A stretch of DNA of 64,000 bases from Monomorium pharaonis (Eukaryota > Arthropoda > Insecta > Hymenoptera > Formicidae), in contig NC_050472.1 in NCBI RefSeq assembly GCF_013373865.1, positions 9,171,276-9,235,275 of the forward strand, in the 5' to 3' direction. The notes below the pieces were generated by a model that worked only from the letters and a program-made list of their open reading frames with translations, did no database searches and was not told the DNA's origin. Below, piece after piece: positions 21,261-32,916 of the stretch. How positions within the stretch are numbered: position 1 is the stretch's first letter; the number at the start of each line of letters is the position of its first letter. A program made the translations under genes and the position numbers.

Positions 21261-22214
21261 ATGAGATCATTAAAATCCGATCGACATGTTAGTTCTGAGA
21301 GGTTGCGACTCGTCGAGGAACTGCACGCTCCTGCAAGAAGAAATTTTCCACGAAGACGTGTTATAGTTCGAGGATACGACGACTTGTGGCAGGCAGATAT
21401 CGTCGAGATGCATCCGTATTCGCGTTTCAACAAAGGCTATCACTATATACTCACTGTCATCGATGTGTTGAGCAAGTATGCGTGGGCTATACCGCTCAAG
21501 AGCAAGGGTGGAAGTGAGACGGCTAACGCTATTGCTGAGATAATGCGAGAGAGCAGTAGACATCCGAAAAACTTGCAAACCGATATGGGGAAGGAGTTTT
21601 ACAACGCCGACGTGCAGAAACTCTTGAAAAAACATGATATCAATCATTATTCTACATACTCTATAATGAAGGCGTCGGTCGTTGAGCGGTTTAACCGCAC
21701 GCTGAAGAACGATATGTGGAAGCAATTTACACTCTACGGCAATTACAAGTGGATTGACCTGTTACCACGTCTCGTGTTGAATTACAATACTCGAAAGCAT
21801 CGAACTATCGGTATGCGACCCATCGACGTAACCCCCGCTGTGGCTAAAAGACTCTTGGCTACAGTATACAGCACTATAAAGATCGCGGGTCCAGCGAGAT
21901 TTAAAATGGGTGATTCAGTACGCGTGAGCAAGTACAAGACGATTTTTGAGAAGGGTTACACGCCAAATTGGACAACCGAGGTGTTTAAGATTATTAAAGT
22001 GCAACATACTAATCCCGTAACCTATCTACTCGAGGATTATCGTGGAAAATCTATAGCTGGAGCGTTCTATGAGCACGAGTTGCATCGTGCGACTCATCCT
22101 GATGTATTTCTTGTGGAGAAAATATTGCGCAGGAAGGGTGACGAGGTCTACGTAAAGTGGTTAGGATTCGATGGATCGCATAATTCATGGATACACAAAG
22201 ACAATGTCATTTAA
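21261..22214 (+). CDS. Polinton integrase with C-terminal chromodomain
   Basis: 317 aa from ATG 21,261, the first ATG after the satellite. It is a DDE-type recombinase of the retroviral integrase superfamily, with catalytic residues Asp46 (WQADIVEM), Asp108 (LQTDMGKEF) and Glu142 (VVERFNRTLK). An SH3-like strand region (RFKMGDSVRVSKYK) follows, then a chromodomain at about 283-317 (VEKILRRK, YVKWLGF, SW). The chromodomain probably tethers integration to histone-marked chromatin. A zinc-binding N-terminal domain is not visible, perhaps lost to the satellite. The frame is intact. Confidence 0.9.
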   Translation: MRSLKSDRHVSSERLRLVEELHAPARRNFPRRRVIVRGYDDLWQADIVEMHPYSRFNKGYHYILTVIDVLSKYAWAIPLKSKGGSETANAIAEIMRESSRHPKNLQTDMGKEFYNADVQKLLKKHDINHYSTYSIMKASVVERFNRTLKNDMWKQFTLYGNYKWIDLLPRLVLNYNTRKHRTIGMRPIDVTPAVAKRLLATVYSTIKIAGPARFKMGDSVRVSKYKTIFEKGYTPNWTTEVFKIIKVQHTNPVTYLLEDYRGKSIAGAFYEHELHRATHPDVFLVEKILRRKGDEVYVKWLGFDGSHNSWIHKDNVI

Positions 22215-22445
22215 TTCATGCAATTTTTTTTTTTATTATACTCATATAAAAATACAATGTAGCTATATAAAAATAAATGTTTGTGACACATAATAATAAA
22301 AAACATCTTTATTATCCTTCCATCATCCTTAATATGTAATACATGTAAAAAATCTTATTTCATATAAGTTTAGATATATAAAATACGTGTGAAATATGAA
22401 ATACATGAAACGCCGAAATATAAAATACAAAATAAGTGTAAAACG

Positions 22446-22495
<50 letters not shown>

Positions 22496-22660
22496 CACAA
22501 AATGAAAAATTATAAAATACATGTAAAATGTAAAATACATAAAACGCAAAGTATAAAATACTTGAATCGCAAAATGTAAAATTAATAAATATATGTAAAA
22601 TGTAAAATACATTATATAAAATGTAAAATACGTGTACAATACAATATATATATATATATA
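22215..22660. other. Spacer between convergent integrase and polymerase genes
   Basis: AT-rich with several AATAAA-type signals (for example about 22,270 and 22,285) suited to ending the integrase transcript. It holds a (TA)n tract at about 22,449-22,494 and ATGTAAAATACATG-like short repeats. No gene. Confidence 0.6.
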
Positions 22661-25600
22661 TTATAGGGGTATCCGCCAATGTCCCAACGGCAACGTTTCG
22701 GTTGAATCTGGTATTAGATATCGTTTATTGTCGTACGGACTTAGAGCGATTTTCTTTTCGGATACCGTGTATACTTCGTGCAACTTGGATCGTATACATG
22801 ACTGGCGACGTGTCAGTTCGATTTCGTTGTGGAGACAGCGCGTGTAATCGTCAAATGTTATAGTTCGCGCGACGACGCTGCTCTTGACACCTTTAGCCTT
22901 TTTAGTATCCTTTTTCCCATCCACCTTCAACGCGTACATCTTTGCCCTAAGTCCAACGAACTCTGTCATGATGGCACCATTGTTCTCGTCTTTCATTAAA
23001 CCTGATACTTTTTTATTCTCGAGAGGCATACCGTACGCGTTGTCGATCGGATAATCGCTCGTGTCGAATCTGGCAATATCACGCCTCATGTTTTCATAAA
23101 TATTCTCACACTCGACGTGGTATACGAGACTGTCGGTGTCGGTGTACATAACTCTACATTTGTCGCGATACAGCGGTAGCATGTACTCGTGGTGAAATTC
23201 GTACAAGCAGATTTTTGATATGTCGAGTATACACATCCCTACGTAGATCGGTTTGTTGAATTTCACCTCGAGATTACGCAATTCGATAGCGATTAAACTC
23301 TCTGAAAATATGCTTCTACTGTGAAAATTCGGTTTAGCGATCATTGCTTCTGCACCATACCGTCCCTCCCATGTCATCAAAATTTTCACGTCAACGCGAT
23401 TGCGTACATTTTCCATTGTTTTACCGAACACCGCGTTGTTCATGAGTTTATACAAATCTTTTTCAAAGTCGTTTTTCGCAAGAGTTCGAAATCGTGTATT
23501 TAATTCTATGTACTCGCGGAGCCATGCAGATTGAGCGAATTGTAATATACGATGTATTTTCGTTACGCGAAGACCGTGGCGCGTGCACTGCTGCAGGTTA
23601 CGATAATGAATAATGTAACGCTTTTTATCGTAAACAGTTGCAAGCAGTTTCTCCTCTCGCGTACCGGGCGGCTTGTCGCGCGTTGGGCAGAATGGTAGAT
23701 CGGCGTGCACGTCGTGAAGGTGTTGTGGATACTCGATATCGACTTCGAGAATGTAACCCGTGGGCGAATCTGTGGCAATCGCGTTTACGTCAAAATTTGA
23801 AATATCTTCAACCCATTGAAATTTAGCGTAAGGCAAAGGTTGACACATTGCCCATCCATACAAATTATTAACGTCAAAGTACATCAAATATGACGATGGT
23901 TTTGATAAATTGTACGATTGCATGTACTTATTATTAGCTCGCGCATATCTGCCTGAACATTGGCTGAGACCGTCACGTATACCGCGTTCTATAAACAATA
24001 CCATATCGATATCTGTAAGTAGCTCAAAATTGACACGTGTATGTTTCAGCATGGCGTCCCACGTGAAACCCGGTAATGTGTAATAATGCGCGGGATCGAG
24101 ACCATAACTTTTGATACACGTGTCGCGAAAATTTTCAAAAATATCAGCTAATAATAAAACATCTGTTTTCAAATATAAATCGCTATATTCGCCTAAGGTA
24201 TGGATGGAGAATCGCCTCCAAACGTTTTCGGCGTGCATGTAATCGCTCTCAGATACCGTATCACCAGTCAAAGAACTGAAAAATGATTCGCGCGGCGGTA
24301 AACACGTGTCCTGCAGCTTATTTATGCAATCTACGTACTCGTAGGGAATACACCTTTTCGAGTTAATAAACTAAATTCTTCATTAGATAGGTTTGCAAAT
24401 TCAGACCGTACAATTTTTAATTTATCGATATTGAGATACGATGCTAATTTATCGAGACTGGTGTTAAGGAATCTGTATGAATCTATAAATCGTAACCCTA
24501 TATAATTTCGCGAGTCTTTTTCGGTAGTATCTTTAACAAATTTAGTAAAAGAAATATACTTTTCTTTTGTTATTGGTAGCAGATTAACGCAGCCTTTGAA
24601 CGCGCTTGCTATTTCCTTTATTATAAAATGTGAATCGTAACCGGATAAATTGTGAAAAACTATTGGAATATAAAATGAATTTTTATAATTTAGATTACAA
24701 TTTGAATGCGCGGGACCACGATATCTACCGGTTATATGACAATGATCGCGCACCCGCGTATCATCTGGCGTAAACGGTTTATCACAGATGTGACAATGCG
24801 TCGCGCTACGGTACGTCTGCCACTGTTCCTTCGACAACGTGTTCATGGGAACATTAGCGGATAAACGAGCCTTAACGTTATGCGCCAATTCTTCTAATTG
24901 TTTCGCGAACCATGATATGCAATCGGGATCACGATGAAACCGATACACGGATAACGCGTCGTCGTACGAGCATCGCACGTAGTATCCGATGCTGAATATC
25001 TGGTGATGCTGGTATATGTACGATTTTTGCTCCGTGTCAGGTTGCGTCTTCCGCAGTGTAGTCTCGAGGTCCGCGTAAACGACGAAGGGAAGTTGCTCCT
25101 TGTTCTTTGCGTTGCGAAAGCTCAGCCACTTGTCGTCCTCAGTAGGCAATCGGATAGCGCAGTCATTCATCCGTTGACAGTCTTTGCTATGGACATTCAA
25201 CTTTTCCTTGGAATTGAAGTAATGTAGGCACCTGCAAAATAAATAGATTTTTTCATTTTTACTATTACTTATAAGATAAAAGAATCCGAGTTTCATTACT
25301 TGTATACTTACCGATCACAAATGTATACTTTTCCATTGTGTTTGCTCACTTGCGAGCTCACTAGGCGGGACAGATTCCTGATGCATGCAAAGTGGCCCAT
25401 GCTGTCTTCGCCCGAATCTTGCACGTACAGAAGATTGGCGTGCTTCTCTTTCTTGTCTTTGGAGAGCTGCAGCGGAAGAATTTTATCCTTTTCGATCCCG
25501 TAGACGTTGACTGAAATGTCGTTGAGTCTCTCAAATTTTTCAATGTCCTTCAGAGCGATTGGAAACTCAATGTCGTCGAAATTCAGAATCTTTGTATAAT

Positions 25601-26423
25601 GCGGATACGATGTCATTCTTTCACTATGCTTTTCTGCGGGATACAGAGCAGCTATCACCGACCACGCGAAGCATGCATAGTCTGTTGATTTCACGCTAAC
25701 AACCGCACGTTTTGTTGCTATCTGCCGCGGTAATGTCACGTGATGCCCCGCATGCATAGGATTGTACTTGTTCACGTTTACGGTTAAATTTTGTATACGC
25801 GACAGCGCCCATCCACTATCGCCTTCTTCAAATTCTTCGAGCTTCGCTAACGTAACCTCGATAATGTACCGCTCATACCACTCGTCCAAGTCCGATGTTT
25901 TAAAGAGAGCGCTGTTTTTCGTGGTAATGCTTTTATTAGCATGTTTTTCACCTGTTACAAACTCACCGTTAAACGCGGTGTTCACTTTTAGACTGTTGTG
26001 TCTTTCTAGAGCGTCCCGCACTCGCTCGAGCACAATGTTTTTAGCTTTTTCTAAAAGTTGACGTGGTTCGATGTGATGCACATTAATTATTACACCGGTT
26101 AAGATACGGCTCTTGAACGCAGTATTTATTTCACGCCACTCAAGTCTCGCGTTATCGCTATTGTCACTAGTGCTCGCGTAATTACCACCTACGTGTATAA
26201 AACGTCTTTGCAGTCGCGTTTTTTCACCCTCGAGTCGCGCGATTCTCGCTACCAAAGATTGTCTCTGTCCAACAGCTAGTCGAAGACGCTTGGTACGATT
26301 GCGTTCCCCGAGCTGTTCGATGCATTCCTCACATTGTTGTAGCCATGTAAAAAATTCGCTCAATGTAGCAACTCCGTTTACTTGTTCTAAGAGTTCGCGT
26401 TCTACTTGTTCGAAATTTTCCAT
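22661..26423 (-). pseudogene. Polinton protein-primed DNA polymerase B, spliced, one frame break
   Basis: Exon 1 is 26,423-25,312 (ATG at 26,423); the intron is 25,311-25,232 (GTAAGT...TTTTGCAG, 80 bp); exon 2 continues from 25,231 in frame. The N-terminal extension (about 370 aa) has a CFAWSVIAALYP motif and later a GHFACI motif, possibly a Cys/His dyad. A zinc-finger-like C..C..H..C cluster straddles the splice. Exonuclease motifs are VVYADLET near 25,070 and FHNLSGYDSHFI, with a VRDHCHITG...CN zinc motif between them. Polymerase motifs are FDVNNLYGWAM, KLMNNAVFGKTMEN and YTDTDS. Near 24,345 the frame changes, so the product as read is not continuous. This may be decay or a base error. Confidence 0.85.
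25232..25311 (-). other. Intron in the polymerase B gene
   Basis: Reads GTAAGTATAC at its 5' end (minus strand) and TTTTGCAG at its 3' end. Removal keeps frame between the two long open frames and brings both halves of a C-x2-C...H...C cluster together. This supports a real 80-bp spliceosomal intron. Confidence 0.75.
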
Positions 26424-26715
26424 TATATGTAAAAAAACGCAGATTCGTTTAACCCGCGTTGAAAATTTGTGTAGGTTTCACGTTTTGACAAACCGACTAT
26501 AACTCGAACCTATGATCCGTAGCTCTAAAGGGATGCTTTAAGGGTATCGTCATATATACCCATACTATTTGTAAATAGTCACGTGATCTTTGAAGTCTGT
26601 GGACCGCTTGAGCTTCGACATATGCTCAATCGTAATAAAGAAATTTTTGGAGAGTGAGTATTAAACGTATTCTTAAGTTTTTCAGCAAACATGTCAACTA
26701 TGATATATATATATG

Positions 26716-26797
<82 letters not shown>

Positions 26798-26914
26798 GAG
26801 ATAAAAAGTGAAAGGATAGTATGGTGATGAGTAGACAAATGTAAGAGAGACTGACTAAATTTTTATTTTTTTATTTTTTTATTTTTTTAAATAACATATA
26901 TTCTTAATTAATTA
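26424..26914. other. Spacer upstream of polymerase B, with (AAT)n
   Basis: Contains a tract of about 27 AAT triplets at 26,717-26,797. Near 26,545-26,565 there is GGGTATCGTCATATATACCC, an imperfect palindrome with a TATA-like core that could serve the minus-strand polymerase gene. No gene seen. Confidence 0.5.
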
Positions 26915-27588
26915 TTACATATAAAATAAAAAAATAGTTAATGCAAAAGTATAAATATAAAAATATAAATGTATGTTGTTTAAAAAAACTATTCTTAAAT
27001 TTCTAAATCGCTGATTAGAGGCTCCAGACTCATTAATCGGTGCAATTTCATCGCGACTCCAATCTTCCAAATCCTCGTCAACCAGCGGCTCCATATTAAA
27101 CAATTTGCGTAAATCAAATACGTCGGCCATGCCAAATTCTCCATAAGAATGGTTTATTAGATCATCATTATGGTCCTGATTGATCTTCCTAAAGTATTGC
27201 GTCCAGATTTTCTTTTCGATATTGATAAAGCCGGGGATGTGTATATCAGCGTAGGGAAACCACGGCTGTAAAAAATTTATAATTGTAATTATAATTATAT
27301 ATATATAATGACATTAAATTGAATAATCTACAACTTACCTGTGGTCCTACGGAACCGCGCACCGAAATTAAATTACTCAATGGTATATACATTTGATTTT
27401 GTTGTGGGAGTAGTGGTACCGTAATACTATTGGCAAATGTGACACCTGTAATTGGTGTCTCGTCTACGTATACAAACTGTAAAATTTTAAAAATTATTAT
27501 TAAATCTATACACTTTACCGCACATAAAACTTGCACTGTCACTTATACTTACACCTTCTACTGGATATATAATCTGTACAGTACGCAT
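26915..27588 (-). CDS. Three-exon gene of unknown function with hydrophobic tail
   Basis: The exons are 27,588-27,553 (ATG start, 12 codons), 27,476-27,339 and 27,265-26,915, all joined in phase 0. Donors GTAAGT, GTAAGT and acceptors TTTTACAG, TTTTTTACAG are clear. The product would be 174 aa. The last 25 residues are strongly hydrophobic (FYIYTFALTIFLFYM), like a C-terminal membrane anchor. The middle is Pro/Gln-rich and the later part acidic (EPLVDEDLEDWSRDE). I do not recognise it. It is the outermost gene at the right terminal repeat, transcribed inward, mirroring the acidic gene at the left. Confidence 0.6.
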
Positions 27589-27612
27589 CTTGCAATATAT
27601 TTTAATAATTAA

Positions 27613-28285
27613 ATTTCACTTTCAGAAAAACTTCGACGATTGAGCTGCGATCTCGAACGCTTGATCTTTTTGGTCTAAGAGTTACTCTAAGAGTCTCGCC
27701 ATATATATATATCCATGCTACTTGTTTACAACTAATAAGCCTATGGGCTTCGACATATGAAAACGTGTTCAATTGTATCAAAAAATTTTTATTTTGGGGT
27801 AATATCAAACGCAACTGTAGGCTTTTCCGTCGAGCACGTCGGCAAAAGTATCCGAATGCAATAAAATTTAATATCGACGTGACGATAAAGTTTCGAGTCG
27901 AAGAAAATCTGTGTACACTGCCGGACAATGATTCAACCCATTCCATCCTAGCAAAATTTATATAGGACAAGTCCTAGATAAACTCGCTAGGGAATGGGCC
28001 GAATCATTGTTCGGCAGTGTACTTACATATCTTCGAATAAAATGACTACGTATTAAATGTTTTTGGGAACCGGAAATATCAATATTCGCAATAATAAAAA
28101 AAAAGATTAGATTTACAAAATAAATAAATATATATATATAAGATATTATGAAACTCCTTCCCTTATCTGACACCTGCGAGGCGGCGGATCCAAAGGATCT
28201 TCGAAAACATACCCTTCCCCCATCTCCTTCCCCCTAGTGACGTCATCCCCATTGTCTGGCTCAGAACCCGCCTATTACCTCTACT
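27613..28285 (-). repeat. Polinton right terminal inverted repeat (673 bp)
   Basis: Reverse complement of 13,161-13,833. It ends in CCTATTACCTCTACT at 28,285 and is followed directly by GGCGAT. The two copies look identical by eye, pointing to recent insertion or gene conversion. Confidence 0.92.
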
Positions 28286-28291
28286 GGCGAT
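28286..28291. other. Polinton target-site duplication, right copy (GGCGAT)
   Basis: The same hexamer lies before the left terminus at 8,701-8,706, defining the insertion site. Confidence 0.85.
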
Positions 28292-31200
28292 CTTGCGAAC
28301 TACTCGCGGCTATATGACTATACATGCAGTACATTAATTTACCCGATATGTTCAATCTCTGGAAGTTACCAATTAAAAAATTTTGTCATGGATTACAAAA
28401 AGAATGTAATTACAAGGTACTCGAAATTAGTTAATTTGTAATCACATTATATAAAAGAGAATCATTTTCTATTGGTGAACAAATTGTCTGACTAAAGATA
28501 CATTTGCATTCTTCTACGGTAATAAATATATTTTTCTTTGGAGCAGTATTAAGTGCAGATCTTTTCTCATTTATTGTAGCCTTCTTTTAATTTATAAGCA
28601 TACTGTTTTTCTTATCTGCAAAAATTCTTGATTGTGTACATTATTTGAAGAATGTATATTTATTATTTATACAATAAACTAATTAATTACCTTTTAATAT
28701 ACATTGCACAAGTTCATCTAACATACATGGACTAATTTTGGGTACCAATGTAATTACATTCTTTTTGTAATCTATGACAAAATTTTTCAATTGGTACCGC
28801 TTCATACATTGTTCTGAGTGTTTTTTAATTTGCCTCATTTCTGTTTAATATCAATGCATGTAGATCTTTCTATATCATCATTTCTGTCCTGTAAATTAAG
28901 TGAAAAATATTTGTTACATTAAAATTAAATAATTAAAAGTATAATAATACTTTTAATATATTTATATATAACTTTTACCTAATTAAATATATAAGAGCTT
29001 ATGCAGTGCTTGCATTGTCCAGACTCGGCTTTACACAAACATGAACATTTAATAATTTTTTCATTAATATTTTTTATAATTTATATATTAATTTCATTAC
29101 TGTATAAATTGCTTGACTTTAGACATAAAAATATTAAACTCGTTTTCTCTTTATCATCACCTGTGATGCCACTGTCATCGCGTTATCAAGTAATGTGCAT
29201 TCACAACATTTCCCCCTTCAATATATTTGCAACTGCCCTCACCTGCGTAGTTTAATAAATAGGTTAAATTTACCAAAAAAGTCATTTTCTCTTAAGTTTT
29301 TTATGAAGCATTCAAACAGCATATCTTGGACCTATTTTTAGTTACCGTTTGCCTCCGCACCGTGGCGGCACCCATCGCTTAACATGACGAATACCAGACA
29401 GCATTGAGTTGTCACGAATCATGATGGTAGTAGATGGCTGTGCTTATCATACATTTCGGTCCTAGAGAAAATTACTCGGATAGCCATTATCGTAAACACC
29501 CAGCGTTGGGAATTCTCAATACTACCAACTTAACTTTTTTTCCCAACACCAGCTAAAACTATTTTCGAACGCAGGCTTTAAAGGTACAATTTCATGCGAG
29601 CGAAGCAAAGCTGGCTTTTACCCCCTCTCCATCCAATAAAAAGCAGCGTCGCTTAGCTATCGCAATTCGCCTCCTTCCTTTTCATGGAGCGAAGAAAAGC
29701 TGGCTTTTTATCCCCACTCCTATCTTTTTATGGAGTGTCTTCGCTGGCTTTCTGTTTATTTACTGTGTATTTGTATATAATCAGCATTGCAATCAACAAG
29801 AACTTGTTCTTGTTCCGAACCAGTAATCAGAGTTGCAAATAATTAATTAAATATTTCAATTAATTACATTGAAATTGAAGAATTAAAAGTCAATTTTAAA
29901 TTAAATCTTATTAAATTAAAAATTAAAATGTAATTTACAATTACAACAAAATTTAATTGAGAATTAAATTTCAATTTTTAATTAAATTTTGTTGTAATTA
30001 AAAATTAAATTTTAATTATCAATTAAATAAAGTTTAATTAAAAATTAAATTTAATTCTTAATTAAATAAAATTTAATTAAGAATTAAAATTTAGTTCTCA
30101 ATTAAATTTTATTTAATTAAAAATTAAATTTAATGCTCAATTAAATTTTGTTGTAATTGAAAATTAAATTTTATTTTTTAATTAAAAAAAATTTAATTTT
30201 TAATTACAACAAAATTTAATTAAAAATTGAAATTTAATTCTCAATTAAATTTTATTTAATCAAGAATTGAAATTTAATTTTTAATTAAACTAAATTTAAT
30301 TAAAAAATTTTAATTTAATTCAATTATTAATCAATAATTAAATTATTTTGCAACTCTGTCTGTAATTAACCGCGTATAAAAATGAATTATAATCAGTATT
30401 ATAGTCAGTACATCGCGTACTTCGAATATTACAGACGTACAGTAGCAGGTATAGTTGCCTCCATGAAGTAAGAATAAGGAGACTTATCTACATAGATTGA
30501 AAGTGGTCACGAAAAATGTTCCGTATGTGGCCAGGTTTGCCGAATGGAATAACTTGGACCATTTTGTCGCCATCTTGAAGTTCGTATATGTACATAAGTA
30601 TTACATTTAGTTGAGGTAGTAATGAGTAAGTGTGTGTATGAAACATTACATACACACACTTACTTATTACTAACTCAACTAAACGTAATACTATGTACAT
30701 ATACAAATTTCAAGATGGCGACGAAATGGTCCAGGTTTTTCCATTTGGCAAACCTGGCCACATACGGAACATTTTTTGTAACCAACTTTTTCGTTCTACA
30801 CTATAGAAGATACGTCTCCTTAGTCTTACTTCGTGGTTGCTTCGCTGTAAAGTTCGACTGTGTCGAACTTTGAGCATGCCTTCGCTGAGATGCGCTAAAA
30901 CAGTCATTTTAACGAAAATCGATGGAGTAGGGGTAAAATCCAGCTTTGCTTTGCTCGCATGAAATTGCACGTTAAGGTGCAATTTCATGCGAGCGAAGCA
31001 AAGCTGGCTTTTATTCCCCTCTCTATCCAATAAAAAGCAGCGTCGCTTAACTATCGCTATTCGCCTCCTTCCTTTTCATGGAGCGAAGAAAAGCTGGCTT
31101 TTTATTCCTACTTTTATCTTTTTATGGAGTATGTCTTCGCTGGCTTTCTGTTTATTTACTGTGTATTTGTATACAATTAGCATTGCAATCAACAAGAACT

Positions 31201-32492
31201 TCCCAAATAGCACAAAATATTATCATAAATATTTATAAATACTTTACAAATTTATTTAAAAAAAAATTTTTTTTTTAATTATATAATTATTTTTCATAAA
31301 TTATTTAGAAATGATACAAAAATTATTATTATCAACAATATATAGAATATACTATTAAAATGTACTAAAAAATATTTATGGTATATGAACTTTTGAAATA
31401 TTTTTTATATTCTTTAATAATAATGGTATATTTATTTTAAATATTTTTATATTTATCATAATTTTTTTTATACCTAACAAATTTGGACATAAAAATATGT
31501 ACAAAATATTTATCATAAATATTTTGCCTTCTTATAAATATTTTATAAATATTATTATAAATGTTTATAAATATTTTACAAATTTATTTTCAAAAAATAT
31601 TTTTTAAAGATTATATAATTATTTTTCATAAACCATTTAGAAATGATACAAAAATTATTATCAATATTATATAGAATATATTTTTAAAATGTACTGAAAA
31701 ATATTTATGGTATATGAACTTGAAATATTTTTTATATTTTTTGATAAATGGTATAAATATTTATTTTAAATATTTTCATAAATGTTTATTATAATTTTTT
31801 TTATACCTGACAAACTTGGACATAAAAATATGTACAAAATATTTATCATAAATATTTTTTCTTATAAATATTTTATAAATATTTTATAAATATTTTTTGT
31901 TATTTGGGATATATTATTATTTATATACTATGACATATATCAATTTTGTTTCAATATTTTTATATCCTATTAAAAATTAATATTTTTCCATTTTTATTTT
32001 ATTCAAAATATATTTTATTATTTTACCTGTTCCATCATGACGTTAATTTTATATTTCGTATTTGGCGTGCTTCGCCGATAGTTGGACTGAGTCGAACTTT
32101 CAGCGTGTTTTAGCTGATACAGTCATATTGTCGAAAATCGAAGAAGAGGGGTAAATGCCAGCTTTTCTTCGCTCGCATGAAATTGCACCTTTATGTAGCG
32201 TGTTAGCTGCATCTTACTCTCGAGACAGTTAAGCCTTCTGCTCGCCTATCGGCGGCGCTGCGCACTAACTGGCGGGAAACAACGCAGTTTTTTCAGATAC
32301 ATGTACATTAAATTTACTTTAAATGTACACTAAATTTCATTAATCTATTGTGTCAGATTGTAGTTTATTTAAAAACGGTTAAAACCGGCAATAATTTATT
32401 TTAACGCACGCACAGATTGCTTCTAAAACAATTAAGGCCCGGTTATTCCACAACTCACGGTTAAATTAACTGGCCGATTATTCCATTGGAAT
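28286..32492. repeat. Right flank, source of the inverted copy at 8,954-13,160
   Basis: Host-flank DNA outside the Polinton, made of repeats only. It holds a palindromic satellite (about 29,835-30,356), a palindromic element (30,469-30,840), two 220-bp repeats (about 29,580-29,806 and 30,974-31,198) and an AT tandem repeat (about 31,210-31,905). No gene is supported. An 84-aa frame at 29,001-29,255 has no recognised domain. The copied part ends at 32,492, inside the next palindrome. Confidence 0.85.
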
Positions 32493-32593
32493 TGACCAAT
32501 CGTATTTGTTAATTTTGCTTAACGACAAATACGATTGGTCAATTCCAATGGAATAATCGGCCAGTTAATTTAACTGTGAGTTGTGGAACCGGG
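32438..32593. repeat. Palindromic MITE at the end of the copied flank
   Basis: Arms CCCGGTTATTCCACAACTCA... and its complement meet near 32,516, around AATTTTGCTTAACGAC. Only the left arm (to 32,492) is present in the inverted copy at 8,954. The arms could form a long hairpin. Confidence 0.8.
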
Positions 32594-32596
32594 TCT

Positions 32597-32739
32597 AAGC
32601 CCGGATCTACAATAGGTGTAGTAAGCCTTATGCCATAAGAAATTGACCAATTATAATCGAAGAAGAGAAGAATAATCAAATATAATTGGTTAATTCCTTA
32701 TGGCATAAGGCTTACTACACTATTGTAGATCCGGGCTAA
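32597..32739. repeat. Palindromic MITE
   Basis: Arms begin CCCGGATCTACAATAGGTGT and end in the complement ACACTATTGTAGATCCGGG, with the axis in an AGAAGAGAAGAATAA stretch. No ORF. Confidence 0.8.
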
Positions 32740-32743
32740 GAAG

Positions 32744-32876
32744 GGGAGCGCCCCGATTGACCACGTCCCAATTGACCACCGCTTTTCTAATTGGCGGTCT
32801 AACGGAAAAACTCTAAGCATTCATTGCTGTAAATGGTTGTGGTCAATTGCAACGTGGTCAATCGGGGCGCTTCCGC
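32744..32876. repeat. Palindromic MITE
   Basis: GGAGCGCCCCGATTGACCAC at the left is mirrored by GTGGTCAATCGGGGCGCTTC at the right. Internal sequence is partly palindromic. Confidence 0.75.
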
Positions 32877-32916
32877 TAAGAAGTCGATCTAAAAGCCAAA
32901 GAAAAAATTTTCGATA

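Larger units (their letters stand above)
8707..28285. mobile_element. Polinton/Maverick element, left end rearranged
   Basis: The termini AGTAGAGGTAATAGG and CCTATTACCTCTACT are flanked by GGCGAT on both sides. The element encodes protein-primed polymerase B, integrase with chromodomain, adenain-like protease and major and minor jelly-roll capsid proteins, the set that defines Polintons. Without the 4,207-bp insertion at 8,954-13,160 and the 246-bp terminal stub, the element is 13,161-28,285 (15,125 bp), a usual Polinton size. I see no FtsK/HerA-type packaging ATPase. Exact-looking repeats and an intact duplication suggest a fairly recent insertion. Confidence 0.93.

Noticed and set aside
19456..21433. 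Three long minus-strand frames of 512-604 codons, and plus-strand frames, across the satellite
   Set aside because: All three frames are open because the 10-11-bp unit lacks stops on that strand. The predicted proteins are only permutations of FTFVSRS/FHVLL and lack any start or domain logic.
13161..28285. Treating 13,161-28,285 alone as a Polinton with its own target duplication
   Set aside because: The bases before 13,161 (ATCGCC) are the inverse of those after 28,285, not a direct repeat. The direct GGCGAT pair is at 8,701 and 28,286.
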